A stretch of DNA of 64,000 nucleotides from Candidatus Thalassolituus haligoni. Its GTDB lineage: Bacteria; Pseudomonadota; Gammaproteobacteria; Pseudomonadales; Oceanobacteraceae. How positions within the stretch are numbered: position 1 is the first letter of the stretch; every line of letters starts with the position of its first letter. This document shows positions 56,337 to 64,000 of this stretch, piece by piece. The stretch lies in contig NZ_CP139482.1 in NCBI RefSeq assembly GCF_041222825.1, forward strand, positions 3,973,501-4,037,500. Direction: 5' to 3'. The position numbers and the translations under genes are program-made. The notes beneath the pieces are model-generated. The model did no database searches and was not told the DNA's origin. It worked only from the letters and a program-made list of their open reading frames with translations.

Positions 56337-56573
56337 TTAGAATTTTTCGCCGCGAGCACGCAGCTCGGCCAGCACCGGATCGATGCCTTTCTTGTCGATA
56401 ATACGCATACCTTTAGTTGATACACGCAGACGAACAAAACGGCTTTCGCTTTCTACCCAAAAACGGTGGTATTGCAAGTTGGGTAAAAAACGGCGCTTGG
56501 TTTTGGTATTTGAGTGGGAAACGTTATTCCCGGAAACAGGACCTTTTCCTGTTACCTGACAAACCTTAGACAT
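56337..56573 (-). CDS. rpmB: 50S ribosomal protein L28
   Basis: The 78-residue product starts [20 protein letters not shown] and has [15 protein letters not shown] and [13 protein letters not shown], matching L28 in full. It binds rRNA in the large ribosomal subunit. Its transcript begins near 56681 from the promoter at 56688-56716. Confidence 0.98.
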   Translation of the reverse strand: MSKVCQVTGKGPVSGNNVSHSNTKTKRRFLPNLQYHRFWVESESRFVRLRVSTKGMRIIDKKGIDPVLAELRARGEKF

Positions 56574-56687
56574 GGATCTAGCCCCGATTCTTAACTGTAT
56601 CGATCAATCTGAATTTCGTTAGCAACCGTGGGCATGGAGCGCTTTTTCAAGCGACACCAGAGAGGCCCTGGCTGAAAAGAGTTGCGC

Positions 56688-56716
56688 TTTATACCAAAAC
56701 GACAAGCGCCACGCAA
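56688..56716 (-). promoter_or_regulatory. Sigma-70 promoter of rpmB-rpmG
   Basis: On the minus strand TTGCGT and TATAAA are 17 bases apart, about 115 bases upstream of the rpmB start. Confidence 0.7.
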
Positions 56717-56742
56717 GCTGAAGTTTGTTTTTTGTACGAAAT

Positions 56743-57672
56743 TCACTCGAAACCAGAGGGGGTTTCCGGCAGCCGAACGTGCTCCGCCAGAAAGTCCAGA
56801 AACACCCGGATCCGCTGTGGCATCAACGCTCCCTGACCCACGTATACCGCGTAAAAAGTCTCTTGGTCACCAGGGTTCCATGGCTCCAATACGGGTAACA
56901 AACGGCCGGTGCGAATATCATTTTCAACCTGAAAGCGGGAGAGTCGTGCAAGCCCCGCCCCCGCCAGCACCAACTGCCGTAATGCCTCGCCATTACTGAC
57001 CCGAAGATGATTCCCAGGATAAATCACCGTTTCTTCCGACGTGCCATCCTGTAGCCGCCAGCCAGAATCGGCACGCCGATAATTCACATCCAGCAATAGG
57101 TGACCCGCCAGCTCGCCCGGAGTCTGCACCAGCCCCCGCTCCTCAAAATACCGGGGAGCACCGACAATAACTTTTGCAGTACTCCCCAGGTGACGAGCAA
57201 TCAAGCCCGAGTCTCGCATTGGTCCAGCTCTGACCGCAACATCGGTTCGGTGCTCATACAAATCCATCACTTCATCTGCGAGCACGATGTCCAATTGCAC
57301 CTGCGGATAACGTGTGTAAAAAGCAGGCACCATAGGAAGTAAAAGATGCTGCCCATAAGGGACATTGACATTCACTCTCAGGCGTCCCTTTGGCACACTG
57401 CTGGCCGCAGCACTGCACTCAGCATCATCCAGATCGGCCAGGATACGAACACCCCGTTCATAAAAGACGCAGCCTTCTGTGGTCAAACGCAATTGGCGAC
57501 TGGAACGAACCAGTAGGCGTGTCCCCAAACGCACTTCCAGACGAGCAACCAACTTGCTGACCGCAGACGGCGTCATATCCAGAGCTCTGGCGGCGGCTGA
57601 AAAATTACCCGCATCAACCACCCGAACAAACACTTCGAGTTCAGCGGATCGATTGATTTCCTGACGAGCCAT
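56743..57672 (-). CDS. LysR-family transcriptional regulator
   Basis: The 309-residue protein has the N-terminal LysR helix-turn-helix with GNFSAAARALDMTPSAVSKL and an effector-binding domain with VRAGPMRDSGLIARHL. It is divergent from the SGNH hydrolase-Old Yellow Enzyme pair across 112 bases, so it probably controls that pair. Regulators of this subgroup (with AVSKLVARLEVRLGTRLL) often govern oxidoreductase genes. Confidence 0.92.
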   Translation of the reverse strand: MARQEINRSAELEVFVRVVDAGNFSAAARALDMTPSAVSKLVARLEVRLGTRLLVRSSRQLRLTTEGCVFYERGVRILADLDDAECSAAASSVPKGRLRVNVNVPYGQHLLLPMVPAFYTRYPQVQLDIVLADEVMDLYEHRTDVAVRAGPMRDSGLIARHLGSTAKVIVGAPRYFEERGLVQTPGELAGHLLLDVNYRRADSGWRLQDGTSEETVIYPGNHLRVSNGEALRQLVLAGAGLARLSRFQVENDIRTGRLLPVLEPWNPGDQETFYAVYVGQGALMPQRIRVFLDFLAEHVRLPETPSGFE

Positions 57673-57784
57673 AAAGCCACACTCTATGAATCTATTTCAT
57701 ATATGGTAGGCATTCTGAATATCTGTTTCCAAGTACTTTTTTGACGGATTCTGTCGCTCAATCCATGACAGAGGAAATCAGACA

Positions 57785-59089
57785 ATGAAACGCCACCTTT
57801 CGCTTTGGGCCACGACTCTGCTAACAGCCTTGGTCAACATACCCGTGAGCACTGCCGCCCAGACGGACCACTGGATAACCAGCTGGACAGCCAGCCCACA
57901 ACCCGTTTGGGATGAATCTTTTATTTTTCCGACCAACCTGCCAGCCACATTGAAGGATCAATCCATTATTCAGAATGCACGCATCAGCCTGGGAGGAAAC
58001 CGCTTTCGGCTGGTGTTGGGCAACGAATACGGCAACACGCCAATGGTTATTGGTCATGCCAGTGTGAGACTGGAGCAGGGTAGCAAAAACACAACTGTCC
58101 AGCCGACCGCAGTGACCTTTCATGGCCAGACAGTTGCCCGGATCATGCCGGGGGCGCGACTTATCAGCGATCCGATTGCATTGCCGATTCCCGATCTCTC
58201 CCAAGTGACCGTCGCGCTTTATCTTCCCGAGCCAACGCCAGTCCAAACGTTCCACTGGGATGCCAGACAAACCAGCTGGCTTGTTGCCGGTGATCAAACA
58301 GCGTCGGTGACAGCACCGTCACAACTCGGAGACGCATTGAGCAGTACAGCCCGAGCCATCCTCAGTGGCATTGAGGTCAATACCAACCAACAGGCCAGTA
58401 CCGTTGCGGTTCTGGGCGACTCTATAACCGATGGGGCGACGGCCTCTCTGGACACCAACAGCCGCTGGACTGACTTTCTGGCACAACGTCTTATCCGGGA
58501 AAATCAGGCCGTGATCAATGCCGGCATTTCCGGAGCCAGATTACTGGTTGATGGCATGGGTGAAAACGCACTGGCCAGGCTGGAGCAGGACGTACTGTCA
58601 CAACCCGGTGTCAAAACACTGATCGTCCTGATGGGCATCAATGACATTGCCTGGCCAGGCACTGCCTTTGCCCCGGACAGCCAGATGCCGTCACTTGATC
58701 AATTGACCGAGGGGTATCGTCAACTCGTTCGTTTGGCAAAACGTCAGGGCATCCGTGTATTGGTCGCCACACTCCCGCCATTCAAGGGTGCTCTTCCCGA
58801 TACGCCGCTGGACAATTATTACCAGCCTGAAAAAGACCAGCTCCGTTTAACACTTAACCACTGGTTTAGAACGTCTGACATTTTCGCTGGTGTTATCGAT
58901 ATGGCAGCGATCCTTGAAGATCCACACAACACTGGTCACCTGAATCCAGTTTATGATTCAGGGGATCATTTACACCCGGGAGATCGCGGCAACCAGGCAA
59001 TGGCAGAGAGTATCAGTCTTTCATTGCTGAAACCTTCGGCCTCACCACACAGTTCAGCCACGCTCACGCAAACCGGCGCAGGAGAGTGA
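57785..59089 (+). CDS. Secreted SGNH/GDSL hydrolase
   Basis: The 434-residue protein has a signal peptide (cut near VSTAAQT). SGNH blocks follow an N-terminal beta domain of about 180 residues: VLGDSITDGA (nucleophile serine), INAGISGARLL (glycine), LMGINDIAW (asparagine) and SGDHLHPGDRGN (catalytic aspartate and histidine). It probably hydrolyses an ester in the periplasm or outside the cell. GAGGAAA lies upstream of the ATG. It overlaps closely with the next gene (1 base gap), suggesting that the released alcohol or acid is handled by the reductase. Confidence 0.9.
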   Translation: MKRHLSLWATTLLTALVNIPVSTAAQTDHWITSWTASPQPVWDESFIFPTNLPATLKDQSIIQNARISLGGNRFRLVLGNEYGNTPMVIGHASVRLEQGSKNTTVQPTAVTFHGQTVARIMPGARLISDPIALPIPDLSQVTVALYLPEPTPVQTFHWDARQTSWLVAGDQTASVTAPSQLGDALSSTARAILSGIEVNTNQQASTVAVLGDSITDGATASLDTNSRWTDFLAQRLIRENQAVINAGISGARLLVDGMGENALARLEQDVLSQPGVKTLIVLMGINDIAWPGTAFAPDSQMPSLDQLTEGYRQLVRLAKRQGIRVLVATLPPFKGALPDTPLDNYYQPEKDQLRLTLNHWFRTSDIFAGVIDMAAILEDPHNTGHLNPVYDSGDHLHPGDRGNQAMAESISLSLLKPSASPHSSATLTQTGAGE

Positions 59090-59090
59090 C

Positions 59091-60197
59091 ATGTTGTTTT
59101 CTCCTTATCAGCTGGGACACCTGCTCCTGCCCAATCGCATCATCATGCCCCCCATGACCCGAGCCAGAGCGACCAGCGGCGGGCTTGCAACCCGGCTAAT
59201 GGCAGACTATTACGCCCAGAGAGCATCGGCTGGCCTGATTATTTCGGAAGGCACCCAAATTAGCCAGCAAGGCCAGGGCTACGCCTGGACTCCGGGGATA
59301 TACACACCTGCCCAAGTGGCAGCATGGCAACACGTTACCCATGCTATTCATCAGCAAGGTGGCAGAATCTATGCCCAACTGTGGCACGTTGGCAGGCTCT
59401 CACATACGTCATTGCAAGCTGATGGGCAGTCGCCGGTTTCATCATCAGCACTACAAGCCAAAGGGGTGCAGGTGTTTATTGACCCGGAAAAACGAGGTCC
59501 GGCACTCGGCTCAGGCGAAATGGTCCAGCACTCCATGCCCAGGGCGCTGGAGCCGGGTGAAATCGGGGACATTATCAACGACTTCCGTCAGGCCGCCGAA
59601 AATGCGCTCAGAGCAGGCTTCGATGGTATCGAGCTGCACGCGGCCAATGGCTATCTGATCAATCAGTTTCTGGACTCCCGGGCGAACACCCGCGAGGATA
59701 AATACGGCGGATCACTGGAAAACCGGTTAAGGTTTTTGTCCGAAGTGGTAACGGCCACCACGCAGGTATATCCACCAGCCCAGGTAGGCGTAAGACTGTC
59801 TCCCCTGACCACACAACAGGGCACCATTGACGATACGCCAGAAGCTACTTACCTTGCTGCCGCTTCCCGTTTGCAGGAACTGAACGTGGGTTACCTGCAT
59901 ATTGCCGAGGCCGACTGGAGTGATGCGCCCATCATGCCGATACCGTTCAAACAGGCCATACGGCTTATTTTTCATGGCACCCTGATCTATTCCGGGAACT
60001 ACAATCTGGATAAAGCCAATCAGGCAATCTCGACCGGCTGGGCCGACCTGATCGGATTTGGCCGACCATTTATTGCCAACCCGGATCTGCCTGAACGATT
60101 ACGCTCTGGCTACCCTCTGTCATCGTTAAACCACGCCCATTTGTTTGGAGGAGACTCGGCAGGCTATACCGACTACCTGCCATACACAGCCAACTAA
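59091..60197 (+). CDS. Old Yellow Enzyme-type alkene reductase
   Basis: The 368-residue FMN protein starts LFSPYQLGHLLLPNRIIMPP. It has AQLWHVGRLSHTSLQ, the substrate-binding pair H184/N187 region in ELHAANGYLINQFL, and RANTREDKYGGSLENRLRF. It reduces activated double bonds with NAD(P)H, as NemA does. Its GGAGAG ribosome site lies in the end of the hydrolase gene. Regulation by the divergent LysR protein is likely. Confidence 0.93.
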   Translation: MLFSPYQLGHLLLPNRIIMPPMTRARATSGGLATRLMADYYAQRASAGLIISEGTQISQQGQGYAWTPGIYTPAQVAAWQHVTHAIHQQGGRIYAQLWHVGRLSHTSLQADGQSPVSSSALQAKGVQVFIDPEKRGPALGSGEMVQHSMPRALEPGEIGDIINDFRQAAENALRAGFDGIELHAANGYLINQFLDSRANTREDKYGGSLENRLRFLSEVVTATTQVYPPAQVGVRLSPLTTQQGTIDDTPEATYLAAASRLQELNVGYLHIAEADWSDAPIMPIPFKQAIRLIFHGTLIYSGNYNLDKANQAISTGWADLIGFGRPFIANPDLPERLRSGYPLSSLNHAHLFGGDSAGYTDYLPYTAN

Positions 60198-60239
60198 CCA
60201 GAAGCTAACCAGAAAACGTTCCGGGTCTGGCGGCAAGTG

Positions 60240-60914
60240 TTACACCCAGCCCCGCTCGGCAAAGGACACTTCTTCGCCATCACCAACAACAATATGATCA
60301 AGCACCCGGATATCCATCAACCCCAGTGCTTGTTGCAGCTTATCGGTAATATGCCGATCCGCCCGGCTTGGCTCCGCCACTCCGGAGGGGTGATTATGGG
60401 CAAAGATCACAGCGGCTGCGCCGCAGGCCAGCGCCTGCTTAGCCACCTCACGCGGATAAACCGCCGCACCGTCAATCGTGCCCTGAAACAGCTCCTTGTA
60501 CTTGATAACCCGGTTCTGGTTATCCAGAAACAGGCAGACGAACACTTCGTGGTCGCGATCCCGAATCTGCGATGCCAGATAACGCCGGGTCAGTTCCGGG
60601 CTGGTCAGGGCATCACCTTTTTGCAACTGCTCGGCCAAATGACGCCGGGCCATTTCCAGCACCGCCTGTAACTGGGCAAACTTGGCTGACCCTAACCCCA
60701 ACGGCTGACAAAAACGCGTTTCACTGGCCATCAGCAACGGTCGCAGACCGCCGAAGTCTGCCAATAGCTCGCGTGCCAGATCCACCGCACTCTTGCCCTT
60801 GACGCCGGTGCGCAGGAAGATCGCCAGCAACTCCGCGTCAGACAATGCCTCGGCTCCTTGGGCCAATAATTTTTCTCGGGGACGTTCCTGGGCTGGCCAA
60901 TCGGTGATTGCCAT
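60240..60914 (-). CDS. radC: RadC/JAB-domain protein
   Basis: From the ATG at 60914 (AAGGAGG upstream) the protein has 224 residues, the standard RadC length and start ([17 protein letters not shown]). It has helix-hairpin-helix-like [14 protein letters not shown] and the JAB metal motif [14 protein letters not shown]. The upstream frame to 61004 is not likely. Its role in DNA repair is doubtful even in model species. It is divergent from coaBC, as in many gammaproteobacteria. Confidence 0.95.
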   Translation of the reverse strand: MAITDWPAQERPREKLLAQGAEALSDAELLAIFLRTGVKGKSAVDLARELLADFGGLRPLLMASETRFCQPLGLGSAKFAQLQAVLEMARRHLAEQLQKGDALTSPELTRRYLASQIRDRDHEVFVCLFLDNQNRVIKYKELFQGTIDGAAVYPREVAKQALACGAAAVIFAHNHPSGVAEPSRADRHITDKLQQALGLMDIRVLDHIVVGDGEEVSFAERGWV

Positions 60915-61058
60915 AAGCTGCCTCCTTGCAGTGATGTGGGCATCCGTTATATCTGCGCTGTACGTGTGTGCCGACAGTGCCTGCGCCATGAAAGACGCCT
61001 TCAATCCGCCGCTGCGTTATACTGACGCCATTTTACCCCGGTACTGACGAGTCCTGCC

Positions 61059-62267
61059 ATGCTGCAACTAGCCAATAAACGTATTTTACTCGGTATAAGT
61101 GGCGGCATTGCTGCTTACAAATCGGCCGAATTGGTGCGTACCCTGACCAAGGCCGGTGCCGACGTTCGCGTGATCATGACGTCAGGCGCACTGGAATTTA
61201 TCACGCCGTTAACACTACAAGCCTTGTCGGGAAATCCGGTACATCATGCCCTGCTGGATGAAACCGCAGAAGCCGGCATGGGCCATATCGAGCTGGCTCG
61301 CTGGGCCGACACCATACTGATTGCGCCAGCCACTGCCGACGTCATCGCCCGCCTTGCCGCTGGCATGGGCAACGATCTGTTAACCACGGTTTGTCTCGCC
61401 AGCGCCGCGCCGCTCTGCCTGGCACCCGCCATGAATCAGCAAATGTGGGCCGCACCGACCACCCAGAACAACCTCGCAACCCTGGCACAACTGCTCGGAG
61501 AAAAGCTGGCCCTGTTTGGCCCCGACTCCGGCGCCCAGGCCTGTGGCGATATTGGCCCCGGCCGCATGTTGGAACCGGAAGCCATTGCCCGCCTGCTGGC
61601 CAATCGTTTCACAACCGGTGCATTGGCCGGTAAGCGCGTGGTGATTACCGCAGGCCCAACCCGCGAAGCCCTCGACCCGGTGCGTTACATCAGCAATCAC
61701 AGCTCCGGCAAAATGGGTTATGCCTTGGCTCGGGCAGCACAGGAAGCCGGTGCTGAGGTAACGCTGATTTCCGGCCCCGTCCACCTGCCAGCACCGGACA
61801 GGGTTACGCTGGTATCGGTGGTTTCTGCCACCGATATGCTGGCCGCCGCATTAGCAACACTGGAGCACTGCGACCTGTTTATCGCCAGTGCCGCTGTCGC
61901 CGACTACCGCCCGGCAACGATTGCCGAACAGAAGATCAAAAAGGCGGGAGATGAAATCCAGCTCACGCTGGTCAAGAACCCCGACATCGTCGCCACCATT
62001 GCCCAACATAAAAATCGACCGTTTACCGTTGGCTTTGCTGCCGAAACCAACGATGTCGATGCCTACGCCCGCGCCAAACTCGAACGCAAAAACCTCGATA
62101 TGATTATCGCCAACGACGTCTCGCGCCAGGATATCGGCTTTGGTGCCGACGATAATGCCGTCACGCTCTACAGCAAACACGGCTCGACCGAATTTACGGT
62201 CATGAACAAAGCCTTGCTGGCACGGCAACTACTCGCCGCCATTGCTATCCAGCTCGCGGCGCTATAA
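61059..62267 (+). CDS. coaBC: Bifunctional phosphopantothenoylcysteine decarboxylase/synthase
   Basis: The 402-residue protein has the FMN-binding CoaC half ([27 protein letters not shown] and the active-site cysteine in [10 protein letters not shown]). The CoaB half follows ([41 protein letters not shown]). It makes 4'-phosphopantetheine for coenzyme A. The next gene is dut, 47 bases away, the usual order. Confidence 0.97.
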   Translation: MLQLANKRILLGISGGIAAYKSAELVRTLTKAGADVRVIMTSGALEFITPLTLQALSGNPVHHALLDETAEAGMGHIELARWADTILIAPATADVIARLAAGMGNDLLTTVCLASAAPLCLAPAMNQQMWAAPTTQNNLATLAQLLGEKLALFGPDSGAQACGDIGPGRMLEPEAIARLLANRFTTGALAGKRVVITAGPTREALDPVRYISNHSSGKMGYALARAAQEAGAEVTLISGPVHLPAPDRVTLVSVVSATDMLAAALATLEHCDLFIASAAVADYRPATIAEQKIKKAGDEIQLTLVKNPDIVATIAQHKNRPFTVGFAAETNDVDAYARAKLERKNLDMIIANDVSRQDIGFGADDNAVTLYSKHGSTEFTVMNKALLARQLLAAIAIQLAAL

Positions 62268-62314
62268 ACCGCCTCGGTGCATCCACCGCTCATAAAAAAC
62301 AGGAACCCGTTACC

Positions 62315-62773
62315 GTGAATACACTGCAATTCAAGATTCTCGACCAACGCCTGGGAGATACCATCCCGCTGCCAGAATACGCCACTCCCGGCTCGGCAGG
62401 GCTGGATCTGCGAGCCTGTATTGAAGAAGACAGCCTCACCATTGAGCCGGGCCAGACCGTACTGATCCCTACCGGTATGGCGATTTATATTGAAGATCCT
62501 GGCCTCGCCGCCATGCTGTTGCCCCGCTCTGGCCTCGGCCACAAACACGGCATCGTGCTGGGCAACCTGGTCGGCCTGATCGACTCCGACTACCAGGGGC
62601 CGCTCATGGTATCGTGCTGGAATCGAAGCGCTGAAGCCTTCACGCTGAATGTTGGCGAACGCCTGGCGCAACTGGTGCTGGTGCCGGTAGTGCAGGCCCA
62701 GTTCCGTCAGGTTGCAGAATTTACCGAAACCGAACGTGGCACCGGTGGTTTTGGCCACTCTGGCCGTCACTGA
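62315..62773 (+). CDS. dut: dUTP diphosphatase
   Basis: The 152-residue protein has the dUTPase motifs [48 protein letters not shown] and [12 protein letters not shown]. It starts with GTG preceded by AGGAA. It hydrolyses dUTP to dUMP and protects DNA from uracil. It follows coaBC. Confidence 0.97.
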   Translation: MNTLQFKILDQRLGDTIPLPEYATPGSAGLDLRACIEEDSLTIEPGQTVLIPTGMAIYIEDPGLAAMLLPRSGLGHKHGIVLGNLVGLIDSDYQGPLMVSCWNRSAEAFTLNVGERLAQLVLVPVVQAQFRQVAEFTETERGTGGFGHSGRH

Positions 62774-62784
62774 TCGGCCCGTAG

Positions 62785-63798
<1,014 letters not shown>

Positions 63799-63809
63799 CA
63801 GGAGAACCC

Positions 63810-64000
63810 ATGGCACAGGCGGAAGACAAGCTGTCCCGCAGAGACCAGATACTTCAGGCTCTGGTACATATGCTGGAAACCCAGCCCGGTGCCCGAATTA
63901 CCACGGCCAACCTGGCAAAGGAAGTCGGCGTATCAGAAGCGGCGCTGTACCGCCACTTCCCCAGCAAGGCAAAGATGTTTGAAGGGCTGATCAGCTTTAT
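63810..64000 (+). CDS. slmA: Nucleoid occlusion factor SlmA, N-terminal part (3' end outside window)
   Basis: The visible 63 residues read [20 protein letters not shown] and then [20 protein letters not shown] and [14 protein letters not shown]. This is the TetR-type helix-turn-helix of SlmA, which blocks FtsZ assembly over the chromosome. AGGAGAA precedes the ATG, 9 bases after the argB stop. The order argB-slmA fits other gammaproteobacteria. Confidence 0.93.
   Translation, partial: MAQAEDKLSRRDQILQALVHMLETQPGARITTANLAKEVGVSEAALYRHFPSKAKMFEGLISF

Overview
The window looks like chromosomal DNA of a marine or halophilic gammaproteobacterium of Oceanospirillales type. This is inferred from conserved housekeeping genes (rpmB-rpmG, mutM, radC, coaBC-dut-argB-slmA, pgi, eda) and from genes for using ectoine and methylated amines. 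Base composition is moderate (roughly half G+C by eye), apart from an AT-rich patch near 47.4-47.7 kb. No tRNA, rRNA, CRISPR array, prophage or intact insertion sequence was seen.

Positions 1-930 hold the 3' end of a cupin-type regulator and then about 570 bases without a convincing gene but with several inverted repeats. Positions 931-25,723 form a catabolic block, almost all on the minus strand. It contains an aldehyde dehydrogenase, an MFS carrier, a dedicated electron-transfer set (EthD-like protein, EtfB, EtfA, ETF-ubiquinone oxidoreductase), a universal stress protein, an envelope module (RND/MMPL transporter, YCF48-like protein, DUF1329, DUF1302) and a CoA-dependent operon (acyl-CoA dehydrogenase, thiolase-like protein, acyl-CoA ligase, saccharopine-dehydrogenase-like reductase, two SDRs). 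A large MalT-like LuxR regulator is divergent from this operon. A nearly identical 20-bp palindromic element lies upstream of both the DUF1302 operon and the acyl-CoA dehydrogenase operon, which suggests one regulon. I read the block as an uptake and degradation system for a hydrophobic acid or alcohol of unknown identity.

Positions 26,000-38,819 carry a LysR regulator, an amidase, a malate dehydrogenase with a C-terminal tail, and a heme-dependent N-demethylase (dimethylamine monooxygenase-like) operon: DUF1989-GcvT fusion, cupin, DmmA, ferredoxin reductase, DUF3445 heme subunit. Divergent from it is a soluble NarX/NarL-type two-component system with a PAS-only protein. Positions 39,031-41,888 hold a NYN-domain protein and an AraC regulator divergent from an aldo/keto reductase. 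Positions 42,116-47,336 are an ectoine catabolic operon (doeB2-doeD-doeA-doeC). It is preceded by about 1 kb of noncoding, partly AT-rich DNA and a strong 57-residue small gene.

Positions 48,809-64,000 are mostly core genes: a DUF3127 SSB-like protein, a MarC protein, an orphan sugar-binding protein, eda, pgi, an unusual two-part outer-membrane protein, mutM, rpmG, rpmB, a LysR regulator divergent from a lipase-like SGNH hydrolase and an Old Yellow Enzyme, radC, coaBC, dut, argB and the start of slmA.
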